The notes under the pieces are model-generated. The model ran no database searches, was not told where the DNA came from, and saw only the letters and a list, made by a program, of their open reading frames with translations. From Eubacterium sp. UBA3782 (GTDB lineage Bacteria; Bacillota; Clostridia; Lachnospirales; Lachnospiraceae), in assembly GCA_002368795.1 (NCBI GenBank), contig DFFG01000044.1, positions 1-13,193 of the forward strand: a stretch of 13,193 nucleotides of DNA, written 5' to 3'. Within the stretch, counting starts at the first letter, position 1, and each line of letters opens with the position of its first letter. This document shows positions 1 to 6,709 of this stretch, piece after piece. The position numbers and the translations under genes are program-made.

Positions 1-88
1 GAGTTGTTGACCAAACACTAAATAATCCGGATAAAAAGTCCAGATAAAACACGAGAATAAAATGAGGCTGCCAAACGGATCATTGCAT

Positions 89-205
89 GCATAAATAATC
101 TTGCGGGCACCGCTCTCGCTTTGTCCTCGCGCAGCGGTACCAAGTCGGAATCTTCGATTCCTCCAGGTACCAGCGCTGCGGATATGCCCTCCAGAATGTT
201 TATGC
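89..205 (-). repeat. Structured dispersed repeat, copy 1
   Basis: Read on the minus strand, this 117-bp segment matches the core of the repeat at 7244-7359 almost end to end. Both copies start GCATAAACATTCTGGAGGG and end with an A/T-rich tract closing in TTTATGC. The ends are imperfectly complementary, so the unit can fold on itself. A central hairpin is visible: GGTACC arms at 136-141 and 166-171 enclose an apical stem at 147-161 (GGAATC, GAA loop, GATTCC on the minus strand). The first six bases of the minus-strand unit supply the stop codon of the 200-670 gene. Element family not recognised. Confidence 0.8.
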
Positions 206-670
206 CCTTTTGTTTCCGTTTTTGCAGCCTCTGTTTTTAGTTCTTCCGTATTTTCTCGAACAGCTCCCGGACAGCGTACCAGCCTTCCGGCACTGTTCCT
301 CATATTGCTGCAGGCTTTCCCGGATCTCCGCCTCGCTGCGGCTTCCCAGATTCCGTATCCTGCGCAGACCGTCTTCATCCTTCTCGATCAGCCGGAGCAC
401 ATCTCCGACCGTGACGCATCCTGCCCGCCGCAGACACACGGTTATCCGCCTTCTTTCTGGATCTTCCACAGGCACGCGGGCATCTGTCTTTTTTCTGTAC
501 TGTCGAAACTGCGTGGTTTTCCGCCTTCTTTCCACATTCCGATTTGGAAAATAAGGCTCTCCTGGCGAGGGATGGTTTGACGGGAGTCCGCCCTTTGTGA
601 TACCCTTAATTATGTAAAGGCTGGTTCCCGGGTCATGGCAAAAGTATGGCTGTGCGGCAGCCTTTTCCAT
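200..670 (-). CDS. Small protein with RNA polymerase alpha-CTD-like (helix-hairpin-helix) domain
   Basis: The 156-residue frame has one recognisable region, about residues 80-126, reading CLRRAGCVTVGDVLRL then RRIRNLGSRSEAEIRESL. This matches the pattern of the RNA polymerase alpha C-terminal domain (CLKRAGxxTVxDL...xVRNLGxKSxxEI). Against the E. coli alpha-CTD, recalled from memory, the NLG and Ser of the DNA-binding loop are kept, the Lys is Arg, and the Asn before the first Cys is Val. No alpha N-terminal domain or ribosomal operon is present, so this is an orphan domain, not rpoA. The tail is basic (about 30 residues rich in K/R/G). The N-terminal 50 residues look non-conserved, no good ribosome binding site precedes the ATG at 670, and a GTG start near residue 46 is an alternative. 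A 20-nt-scale duplication (GAAAGAAGGCGG twice) lies just before the domain. It is divergent from the hydrogenase gene. Role unknown; a DNA- or polymerase-binding accessory factor is an inference. Confidence 0.55.
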   Translation of the reverse strand: MEKAAAQPYFCHDPGTSLYIIKGITKGGLPSNHPSPGEPYFPNRNVERRRKTTQFRQYRKKTDARVPVEDPERRRITVCLRRAGCVTVGDVLRLIEKDEDGLRRIRNLGSRSEAEIRESLQQYEEQCRKAGTLSGSCSRKYGRTKNRGCKNGNKRA

Positions 671-788
671 TTCTATTTTTTATCTATGACGATCTTAATG
701 CGCCTGCTGCACTGTGCCGGTTGTGGAATCGCTTCCATATGACGGCTGCGATGCGCCAGGCAAAAAGCAGCAAGAGGAGGGTATGCAG

Positions 789-2309
789 ATGGCAATGCGG
801 GGCGTTTACACATCGGTAAATGACATCCGGAAAAGAGTGTTCGCTGAGGTGGCGAGGCTTTCCTATTCGTATAAGGAAGGCGATCTGTCGGAGATGGAGC
901 AGATCCCCTACCGGATCATTCCCGGAGAAGTATCTACCTATCGAGAAAGTGTTTTTCTGGAGCGGGCGATCGTAAAGGAGCGGATGCGGCTGGCCATGGG
1001 CCTGTCCCTGCGCAAGGCCTCCGAGCATGCGCCGGTCTCCACGGGCGCGGAGGAGTGTGTCAAACCGGAGAAATACTATGAGCCGCCGCTCATCAACATC
1101 ATCAAGTTTGCCTGCCACGCCTGTCCCGACAATGTGGTCACCGTGACGGATCAGTGCCAGGGCTGCCTGGCCCATCCCTGCCAGGAGGTCTGCCCCAAGG
1201 GGGCCATCTCTTTCAAGCACGGAAAATCGGTGATCGATCAGGACAAGTGCATCAAATGCGGCAAGTGCATCGAGGCCTGCCCCTACGGAGCCGTTCTCCG
1301 CATGCAGCGGCCCTGCGCAAAGGCCTGCGGCATGAAGGCGATCGGTTCCGACGAATACGGACGGGCAGACATCGACCAGGAAAAATGCGTATCCTGCGGC
1401 ATGTGTCTGGCCAACTGTCCCTTTGGCGCCATCGCCGACAAGGCCCAGATCTTCCAGACCATCCAGGCGATCCGCTCGGATGTACCCGTCTATGCCGCCA
1501 TTGCGCCGGCTGTGGCCGGCCAGTTCGGCCAGGACCTGAAGCCCGAGCAGATCCGGACGGCCTTCCAGCGCCTCGGCTTTGCCGATGTCATGGAAGTCGC
1601 CATCGGCGCAGACCTGTGCACCATCGAGGAGGCCAAGGACTTTGTCCGGGAGGTTCCGGAGCACCTGCCCTTTATGGCGACCTCCTGCTGCCCCGCCTGG
1701 TCCATGATGGCCAAAAAGCTCTTCCCGGATCAGGCCCAGTGCATCTCCATGGCCCTGACGCCGATGGTTCTGACCGGAAGACTGCTCAAAAAACTGCATC
1801 CCGGCTGCAAGGTAGCCTTTATCGGCCCCTGCGCAGCTAAAAAGCTGGAAGCCAGCCGCCGGAGCATCCGGAGCGACATCGATTTCGTGCTGACCTTCGA
1901 GGAGGTCATGGGCATGTTTGAGGCAAAGGAAGTGGACTTCTCGACCCTGGAGGCTACCGATGCGATGCACGGCGCCAGCGGAGACGGACGTGGCTTTGCC
2001 GTCAGCGGCGGCGTAGCCAGTGCCGTCGTAAACTGCATCCATGACATGTATCCGGACCGTGAGGTGAAGGTGGAAAGCGCCGAAGGCCTGGAAAACTGCC
2101 GCAAGCTCCTGCAGATGGCAAAAGCCGGAAAATACAACGGCTACCTGCTGGAGGGCATGGCCTGTCCGGGCGGCTGCGTTGCCGGCGCCGGCACAAGGCA
2201 GCCCATAAACAAGTCCGCCGCTGCCGTACAGAAGCACAAAAAGGTCTCCACCAACCAGCACGCCCTGCAAAGCGACTACCGCGATCTGCTGGAGCTGCTG
2301 GAGGAGTAA
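789..2309 (+). CDS. Monomeric [FeFe]-hydrogenase, group B-like, with N-terminal [4Fe-4S] domains
   Basis: 506 residues. The C-terminal two thirds carry all three H-cluster motifs: TSCCPAW (residues 298-304), GPCAAKKLEA (346-355) and EGMACPGGCVAGAG (455-468), whose cysteines ligate the H-cluster. The N-terminal part, from about residue 109, is a cysteine-rich ferredoxin-like region with CxxC-type ligands, including CIKCGKCIEACP and CVSCGMCLANCP. Such enzymes catalyse reversible proton reduction with ferredoxin-type donors in the cytoplasm and need HydEFG maturases, which are not in this window. The GPC in motif 2 instead of MPC fits the group B type rather than the classical group A enzyme. 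I chose ATG 789 because GAGGAGG at 774-780 lies 8 nt upstream; ATG 783 and an upstream in-frame ATG at 714 are less likely. A terminator follows. Transcribed alone; no partner subunits nearby. Confidence 0.93.
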   Translation: MAMRGVYTSVNDIRKRVFAEVARLSYSYKEGDLSEMEQIPYRIIPGEVSTYRESVFLERAIVKERMRLAMGLSLRKASEHAPVSTGAEECVKPEKYYEPPLINIIKFACHACPDNVVTVTDQCQGCLAHPCQEVCPKGAISFKHGKSVIDQDKCIKCGKCIEACPYGAVLRMQRPCAKACGMKAIGSDEYGRADIDQEKCVSCGMCLANCPFGAIADKAQIFQTIQAIRSDVPVYAAIAPAVAGQFGQDLKPEQIRTAFQRLGFADVMEVAIGADLCTIEEAKDFVREVPEHLPFMATSCCPAWSMMAKKLFPDQAQCISMALTPMVLTGRLLKKLHPGCKVAFIGPCAAKKLEASRRSIRSDIDFVLTFEEVMGMFEAKEVDFSTLEATDAMHGASGDGRGFAVSGGVASAVVNCIHDMYPDREVKVESAEGLENCRKLLQMAKAGKYNGYLLEGMACPGGCVAGAGTRQPINKSAAAVQKHKKVSTNQHALQSDYRDLLELLEE

Positions 2310-2337
2310 GCAAAAAAACTGCCGCACCAGACATAAT

Positions 2338-2387
2338 ACGCCCCTGTGCCGCGTCTTTTCCGACGCTTCACAAGGGCGTTTCTCTTG
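2338..2387 (+). terminator. Rho-independent terminator of the hydrogenase gene
   Basis: ACGCCCCTGTG (2338-2348) pairs with CACAAGGGCGT (2369-2379), with an inner GCGTC/GACGC stem, followed by TTTCTCTT. It starts 29 nt after the hydrogenase stop. Confidence 0.8.
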
Positions 2388-2472
2388 AATCTTCTTTTTT
2401 ATCAGCCGTATTTTCTGGATCTTATCCGCATCGTTCTTTTGATGCGTTTCGCTCTCCCTTTGGCTGACCGCC

Positions 2473-2790
2473 TTAGGAACCAATGAAGGAATTGATCAGG
2501 TTCGGGATCTGTGTCCTAAGGGCAATAACGGTCATGTATACGGCAAAGATATAACAAACTGTCATGCTGATCTGCAGCACGCGCGGTGTCTTGTAACCGG
2601 TAAACAGCTCTTTTTTCCATTTTTTCTCAAGACCGAGATAGGTACCGTAGATACCTGCGGTTACGGCTGCGTTTGTGCTGATATAGGCAAGAGCCGTTGT
2701 CAGAGAACCGTCCGGAAGCACCGGATGGGTCATGCCCGACAAGGCCGAAGCCGTTTGCGTAATGCCTTTCGGGGCATGTGCTTTGTCCGT
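2473..2790 (-). pseudogene. C-terminal remnant of a multi-spanning membrane protein
   Basis: The open frame runs from just after an in-frame TAG (2791-2793) to the stop at 2473. It reads plausibly as the last about 100 residues of a transporter-like protein: GITQTASALSGMTHPVLPDG, a hydrophobic stretch around ALAYISTNAAVTAGIYGTYL, a charged loop (EKKWKKELFTGYKTPR), and a clear transmembrane helix (ISMTVCYIFAVYMTVIAL). The protein-like character continues upstream of any usable start (TTG at 2742, ATG at 2733), and neither start has a ribosome binding site. That favours a 5'-truncated gene over a real small membrane protein. It lies 11 nt downstream of the phosphatase stop on the same strand. 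Family not recognised with confidence. Confidence 0.5.
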
Positions 2791-2801
2791 CTACGCTGTC
2801 C

Positions 2802-4559
2802 TTATTTCTCCGTTTCCTGCAGCGGCTCCTCTGCCGTTTCATGGGCTGCTCCCTTGTATTCCAGGCACAGCATCGTCAGGTCATCAAACTGCTCGGCGCC
2901 GCAGACGAAGGCTTCCACATCGTTCTGAATGTTCTTCAGGATCTGCTCCGGTCCGGCAAGCGGATCACGGTTCAGCGCCTTCAGCATACGGTCCAGACCG
3001 TACATCTGCTCATCCTTCTCTGAAGCCTCCGGCACGCCGTCCGTATACAGGAACAGCTTGTCCCCGGGCTCTAAGATGAGCTCATATTCCGCATACTTTG
3101 CCGTCTCTATTCCACCGACGACAAAGCTATGCTTGTCCTCCAGCAGCGTGAAGCTGCCCTCCGCTGCCCGGAAGATGGCCGGATACTCATGGCCGGCATT
3201 TGCTGCCACGACCCTGCCGGTGCTGATCTCCAGAATGCCTGCCCACACGGTCACGAACATTCCCGTCTGGTTGTTTGCGCACAGGGCTTCGTTGGTCTTC
3301 TGCAGGACCTCTGCCGGAGACGGGCTCAGCATCGCGCTGCTCTTCAGGATCGCCTTGGATACCATCATAAACAGTGCAGCCGGGACACCCTTTCCACTGA
3401 CGTCTGCGATCAGCAGGCCCAGATGATCCTCATCGACCAGGAAGAAATCGTAAAAGTCTCCTCCCACCTCCCTGGCGGGATCCATGCTGGCATAGATCTC
3501 AAATTCGGTTCTGTCCGGGAAAGGCGGGAATTCATGGGGCAGCGAAGCCCCCTGGATCTGTCTGGCCATGCGCAGCTCTGTCCCAACCCTTTCCTTTTCT
3601 GCCGTGATCCTACGGATATGATCCTCCTGCTCTGTCAGCTCCGTCTCCATATCTGCCAGGATCCGGCTCAGGTTTTCCAGCTCATCTCCCGTATGGATAT
3701 CAAGGGCGGAGAAGTGACCAGTCTCCCCTTTTTTCTTGTTTTCCGCATAGGACTGGGCTGCCTCAGCGATCTGATTGACCGGGCGGACCATCTTCTGCCG
3801 GATATATTTCAGCAGGAACCAGATGATCGCCGCGATGGCTGCCGCCAGGGCCAGGGTGATCTTGACGGTGTAGTCCAGCATATCCGCCAGCACATTCTGC
3901 AGCGTGACATCCACCATGATGAAGCAGGCGATCTCACTGTTTTCATTCCGGATGGGTACACCTGCCGTGCACATCCAGCCGTACTTTTTCGTGTGGCTGA
4001 TATCGTACAGCTCCCCCTGCTCGTCCCAGCTCAAGTATTTCTGCATCTCCCGCGGCTCGGCGGGCTCCCATTCTCCCAACGCAAAATGTGCTTCCGCCTG
4101 CGGGTCGATCAGATAGATCAGCGCACCGGTACTCTCATCATACATCGCCATGTAGACATCATAAACTTCCCCGGAATTGAAAAAGTGCACCAGGATCCGG
4201 TAGTCTACGGCAAGGACGTCACGGTGCTTTACCATGACCTCTTCAAAACGGTCCCGGTACTCCTCCGTCCCCGTCTGCATGCGCTCTTCCTCAGTCATTC
4301 CATGGTAGACTTCCAATGTATCCTCGGCCAGCATCACCGGATCCTGCGGCACGTTCATGATCGCCATCCTTGCATAGGTGGCCATATCAAAGGCCTGCCG
4401 GGTATACCGCCGGACCACAGCGCCGGTGTAGATGCTCAGACCGATCACAAGAGCAACCAGCATCAAAATGCCGGCGCTGATGACAGCCGCCCTTGCGGTC
4501 TTTGCGGACAGCGATGTATTTCTGTTCTGTCCGCCTGTGTTTTCATGTGCATTATCCAT
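2802..4559 (-). CDS. Membrane-anchored SpoIIE/RsbU-type PP2C serine/threonine phosphatase with sensor and HAMP domain
   Basis: 585 residues. A transmembrane helix (about 25-49) leads to an extracytoplasmic sensor region (about 50-225, dCACHE-like in layout, with YGWMCTAGVPI typical of such sensors). A second transmembrane helix (about 233-252), a HAMP-like linker (about 253-310) and a short coiled coil follow. The rest is a SpoIIE/PP2C phosphatase domain with the Mn/Mg-binding signature EVGGDFYDFF (364-373), DVSGKG (386-391), NAGHE, LYTDGVPEA and a terminal DDLTML. In the family such proteins dephosphorylate STAS anti-anti-sigma factors in partner-switching cascades in response to an external signal. 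No STAS or anti-sigma gene is in this window, so the target is unknown. The ATG at 4559 has AAGGAG 8 nt upstream. It sits 48 nt after the HxlR gene on the same strand with no terminator between them, suggesting one operon. Confidence 0.92.
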   Translation of the reverse strand: MDNAHENTGGQNRNTSLSAKTARAAVISAGILMLVALVIGLSIYTGAVVRRYTRQAFDMATYARMAIMNVPQDPVMLAEDTLEVYHGMTEEERMQTGTEEYRDRFEEVMVKHRDVLAVDYRILVHFFNSGEVYDVYMAMYDESTGALIYLIDPQAEAHFALGEWEPAEPREMQKYLSWDEQGELYDISHTKKYGWMCTAGVPIRNENSEIACFIMVDVTLQNVLADMLDYTVKITLALAAAIAAIIWFLLKYIRQKMVRPVNQIAEAAQSYAENKKKGETGHFSALDIHTGDELENLSRILADMETELTEQEDHIRRITAEKERVGTELRMARQIQGASLPHEFPPFPDRTEFEIYASMDPAREVGGDFYDFFLVDEDHLGLLIADVSGKGVPAALFMMVSKAILKSSAMLSPSPAEVLQKTNEALCANNQTGMFVTVWAGILEISTGRVVAANAGHEYPAIFRAAEGSFTLLEDKHSFVVGGIETAKYAEYELILEPGDKLFLYTDGVPEASEKDEQMYGLDRMLKALNRDPLAGPEQILKNIQNDVEAFVCGAEQFDDLTMLCLEYKGAAHETAEEPLQETEK

Positions 4560-4607
4560 TTGCGCAGCTCCTTCTCCATCCGGCAGGCAGACGCACGGTC
4601 TCTCTTC

Positions 4608-4970
4608 TCATTCGTCTGCCGGCTCCTGCATCTGTTCTTCTGCCCAGTGATAGACCGACTCCAGCGCAGGGATCAGAGTCTTGCCCCGCTCGGTCAGCGA
4701 ATACTCCACCGTGGGAGGGATGGTGCTGTACTGCTTCCGTCTGACAAAGCCGTCCTTTTCCAGCTCTCTGAGGCACTTGGTCAGCATCGTCGACGTGATG
4801 CCCACGACCTTGCGCTCCAGCTCGCGGTAGCGCAGTGTCTGGTTTTCCGCATCGGCGATATACCACAGGATTGGGAGCTTCCATTTCTGTCCGATCAGCT
4901 CCATGGCGTACAGGATCGGGCATTTTGTCTCATAAATATTTTCGTCCTTGGGTAGGGGTTTCCCTGACAT
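4608..4970 (-). CDS. HxlR-family winged-helix transcriptional regulator
   Basis: 120 residues from ATG 4970. The HxlR signature is clear: CPILYAMELIGQKWKLPILWYIAD near residues 17-40, then LRYRELERKVVGITSTMLTKCLRELEKDGFV (recognition helix and wing) and VEYSLTERGKTLIPAL. The initial Cys of CPI is the one typically redox- or ligand-sensing in this family. GGAGG lies 5 nt before ATG 4970, which I prefer over the TTG at 4982. These small dimeric regulators commonly control adjacent genes and themselves. The upstream inverted repeat at 5004-5028 is a candidate autoregulatory site, and the phosphatase gene 48 nt downstream is probably co-transcribed. The inducer cannot be read from sequence; an oxidant or electrophile signal would fit the nearby msrA but is only an inference. 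Confidence 0.92.
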   Translation of the reverse strand: MSGKPLPKDENIYETKCPILYAMELIGQKWKLPILWYIADAENQTLRYRELERKVVGITSTMLTKCLRELEKDGFVRRKQYSTIPPTVEYSLTERGKTLIPALESVYHWAEEQMQEPADE

Positions 4971-5003
4971 GCCAGCCTCCAATACTCAGTTTTTTATTGC
5001 AGC

Positions 5004-5047
5004 ATCACAATTACTGTTATCTTGTGATTTCGATGTATCTCATTATA
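5004..5047 (-). promoter_or_regulatory. HxlR gene promoter -10 and candidate operator
   Basis: On the minus strand a TATAAT (plus-strand 5042-5047) is followed within about 14 nt by the inverted repeat ATCACAA-N11-TTGTGAT (5004-5028), so the repeat lies just downstream of the expected transcription start. No convincing -35 is seen. The placement suits repression by HxlR, but binding is inferred. Confidence 0.5.
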
Positions 5048-5075
5048 CTATAGGCAGCACTGCAGCAGGGAACCT

Positions 5076-5135
5076 TTCTTTACCTACCGCCATCCGACTT
5101 TACTTACCGCCATCCTTCTTTATTTACCGCCATCC
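5076..5135 (-). repeat. Three 20-bp tandem repeats spanning the msrA stop codon
   Basis: Three contiguous 20-bp units on the minus strand: GGATGGCGGTAAATAAAGAA (5135-5116), GGATGGCGGTAAGTAAAGTC (5115-5096) and GGATGGCGGTAGGTAAAGAA (5095-5076). The first unit holds the last codons and TAA of msrA (Asp-Gly-Gly-Lys-stop); the next two are non-coding duplicates of it. Confidence 0.9.
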
Positions 5136-5617
5136 TGCAGATGGAACATGTTCCGCGGGATATGGCAGTAGCCGGCAGGATTTTTCTCCAGATATTTCTG
5201 ATGGTACTCCTCAGCGGTAAAGTAGTTTTCCAGGGGCAAAAGCTCGACCGCCAGCTTTTCGCCAGTCTTCTTTTCCTGTGCCTCATAGACCGCCCTGGCC
5301 TCGGCGATCTGATCCTCGCTGGTATAGTAGATGCCCGTACGGTACTGGATCCCGATGTCATTTCCCTGCTTATTTACCGACAGGGGATCGATCACCATAA
5401 AATAGTACTCCAGAAGCTTGGTCAGGGAGATCCGGCTCTCGTCATAGACGATCTTTACCGTCTCCGCATGCCCGCTGGAGTCACACACCTCACGGTAGCT
5501 GGGAGCCTCGTCGGGCCCGTTGGCGTACCCGGTCTCTGTGGATATCACCCCGTCAAACTGGTCAAAATACCGCTGGACGCCCCAGAAGCATCCGCCAGCC
5601 AGATAGATCGTTTTCAT
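5120..5617 (-). CDS. msrA: Peptide methionine-(S)-S-oxide reductase MsrA (catalytic domain, internal start)
   Basis: 165 residues from ATG 5617, the length of a normal cytosolic MsrA. It has the catalytic GCFWG motif (residues 9-13, nucleophile Cys10), followed by family-typical segments GYANG, YREVCDSSGHAETVKIVYD, DPLSVNKQGNDIGIQYRTGIYY and PAGYCHIPRNMF. It reduces methionine-S-sulfoxide in proteins. No MsrB domain is fused. GAGGAGG lies 5 nt before this ATG, so a soluble enzyme can be made. The frame is open upstream to 5770, but that extension is the acidic/Ser-rich linker of a lipoprotein form whose signal peptide is out of frame (see 5618-5855). The gene belongs to an operon with the SdpI-family gene. 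Confidence 0.93.
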   Translation of the reverse strand: MKTIYLAGGCFWGVQRYFDQFDGVISTETGYANGPDEAPSYREVCDSSGHAETVKIVYDESRISLTKLLEYYFMVIDPLSVNKQGNDIGIQYRTGIYYTSEDQIAEARAVYEAQEKKTGEKLAVELLPLENYFTAEEYHQKYLEKNPAGYCHIPRNMFHLQDGGK

Positions 5618-5855
5618 CTCTTCCTCCTCACTTTCCCCGCTTTTGCTGCTTTCCGGAGCGCCGCTCTCTGTCGTCTCTCCGTCTGCCGCGGTCCCGTTTT
5701 CTGCAGGACTCTCTGCCAAAATGGTTTCTGCGTCACCGGCCGCTGCCATGCTTCCCCCCTGCCGCTGCACACCCGGTAAGCGCTGCCAGAGCCATGGCGA
5801 GCAGAATAAGTAGACCTTTTCGGCTTGTTTTCCCTGTTCCAGCTCTTCTTTTCAT
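5618..5855 (-). pseudogene. msrA: Lipoprotein signal and linker of MsrA, put out of frame at a G6 tract
   Basis: An ATG at 5855 overlaps the SdpI-gene stop as ATGA. It begins a lipoprotein signal: MKRRAGTGKTSRKG, then LLILLAMALAALTGC with lipobox LTGC, then AAAGG. At a run of six G (minus strand, 5759-5754) this frame diverges from the MsrA frame and soon hits TGA. With five G instead of six, the signal would read straight into the linker (GDAETILAES... SGESEEEE) and the MsrA domain, giving a secreted, lipid-anchored MsrA of about 244 residues. So this is either a recent frameshift, a phase-variable tract, or a sequencing error in a homopolymer. Confidence 0.8.
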
Positions 5856-6271
5856 TTTTTCGTCATCCCGGCATTTTCCCTGCCGTCTTCATCCGGTACC
5901 CGCCGCTTCCCGTTTTCATCAAAGGTCCGGCGCAGCGCTCTTTCCACCGGGAAGATCGACCCGACAAGCACGATCAGCTGCAGAACGGTGACCGCCGCTG
6001 ACATATACCCTACCGTATCGGTATCACAGCCGGCCACAAACAGCATCGGTATCACGGACAGCAGCAGGACCGCGCCCGCCCGACTCCATACTTTCCCAAT
6101 ATATCGATGGGCAAACTCCCAGGTATCCCGGTTCTTCATCGACATGGCCGTGCGGTACCCGAAAACATAATTGATCTTTTTCGGTACCCGGTTGGAAAAC
6201 CACCGGCCCAAAAGGATCATGGTCAGCGGGATAACCAGCGACATGATCAGAAGATAAATATAAAAACCCAT
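5852..6271 (-). CDS. SdpI-family membrane protein
   Basis: 139 residues from ATG 6271, with AGGAGG 9 nt upstream; a TTG start at 6325 would add a poorly convincing N-terminus. Three transmembrane helices are visible (about 3-23, 65-81, 89-108). The family signature lies between the first two: VPKKINYVFGYRTAMSMKN then DTWEFAHRYIGK (residues 29-60), as in the C-terminal domain of SdpI/YhfL-type proteins. SdpI of Bacillus is an immunity and signalling protein for the SdpC toxin, but most family members have no known toxin partner and none is seen here. The C-terminus is hydrophilic and charged. The stop overlaps the msrA lipoprotein start by ATGA, so the two are translationally coupled. Confidence 0.9.
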   Translation of the reverse strand: MGFYIYLLIMSLVIPLTMILLGRWFSNRVPKKINYVFGYRTAMSMKNRDTWEFAHRYIGKVWSRAGAVLLLSVIPMLFVAGCDTDTVGYMSAAVTVLQLIVLVGSIFPVERALRRTFDENGKRRVPDEDGRENAGMTKK

Positions 6272-6399
6272 GCCTGCAGCCCTCCTGTTTCTTTCTGCCG
6301 CTGCCGTCCGTCCATTGTCTTCCAACTTTCAGTATAATCTGCATGTCTGCCGGTAAGCAAGGAGAGAAACAAGTCCCTTCTCGTCTCTGAGCGGCTTTA

Positions 6400-6417
6400 T
6401 ATACCCGTTCGGGTACA
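6400..6417. promoter_or_regulatory. HipB-type operator O1
   Basis: TATACCCGTTCGGGTACA contains perfect TACCCG/CGGGTA arms and matches the three operators next to hipB (6610, 6650, 6692). It lies about 200 bp upstream of the others and 130 bp upstream of the SdpI-family gene start, so it could belong to either side. Confidence 0.65.
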
Positions 6418-6592
6418 ACTCACTCGGGGTGTCCCCCGCCTCTATAGGCGGTGGGAATATCAAGTATGACTCAGTAGCGGGTGACAATCCCCGACTGAGT
6501 TGTAGCCTCCGGCGGATCGCAGACGCGCACAGTGGGAGGTGCTTACGCACCGTGCGCGTCGCGGCAAGAACGCCGAGGCGTTCTTGAATTCC
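6416..6592 (+). mobile_element. Structured element resembling IS200/IS605 ends, probably a non-autonomous insertion
   Basis: About 175 bp packed with inverted repeats and no ORF of its own. CAACTCACTCGGGG (6416-6429) pairs with CCCCGACTGAGTTG (6489-6502). CCGCC-TCTATA-GGCGG sits inside, followed by GTGGGAATATCAAG, which resembles the right-end hairpin of IS200/IS605 elements. GACGCGCAC (6522-6530) pairs perfectly with GTGCGCGTC (6552-6560), enclosing GGTGC/GCACC. CAAGAACGCC (6565-6574) pairs perfectly with GGCGTTCTTG (6577-6586) and is followed by AATTCC. No tnpA or tnpB is present. It separates O1 from O2. The family call is from remembered patterns, not a search. Confidence 0.5.
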
Positions 6593-6609
6593 ACACTAAT
6601 CCACGTTTT

Positions 6610-6709
6610 TATACCTTTTCGGGTGTAATTTCTACTGTTTGCTGTTTTTTATACCTGTTCGGGTATTGTTTTTCAACTATACCTTACAAATCATACCCGA
6701 AAGGGTATA
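6610..6709. promoter_or_regulatory. Three HipB-type operators O2-O4 upstream of hipB
   Basis: TATACCTTTTCGGGTGTA (6610-6627), TATACCTGTTCGGGTATT (6650-6667) and CATACCCGAAAGGGTATA (6692-6709) share the palindromic pattern TATACC-N6-GGGTATA. They are spaced 40 and 42 bp apart (about four helical turns), as expected for cooperative binding and autorepression by a HipB-type protein. O4 lies between and over the promoter elements of hipB. Confidence 0.8.

Noticed and set aside
684..2483. 599-residue minus-strand open frame opposite the hydrogenase
   Set aside because: It is a GC-rich shadow of the hydrogenase, whose motifs, ribosome binding site and terminator are unambiguous; the shadow protein has low-complexity His/Gly/Ala/Leu composition.
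3129..4955. 608-residue plus-strand open frame opposite the phosphatase and HxlR genes
   Set aside because: It crosses two real genes antisense, has no recognisable domain and no ribosome binding site.
5076..5135. CRISPR-like array
   Set aside because: Units are contiguous with no spacers and there are no cas genes.
6329..6550. Minus-strand 73-residue frame over the hairpin element
   Set aside because: It runs through palindromes and an operator with no start signal; no protein-like features.
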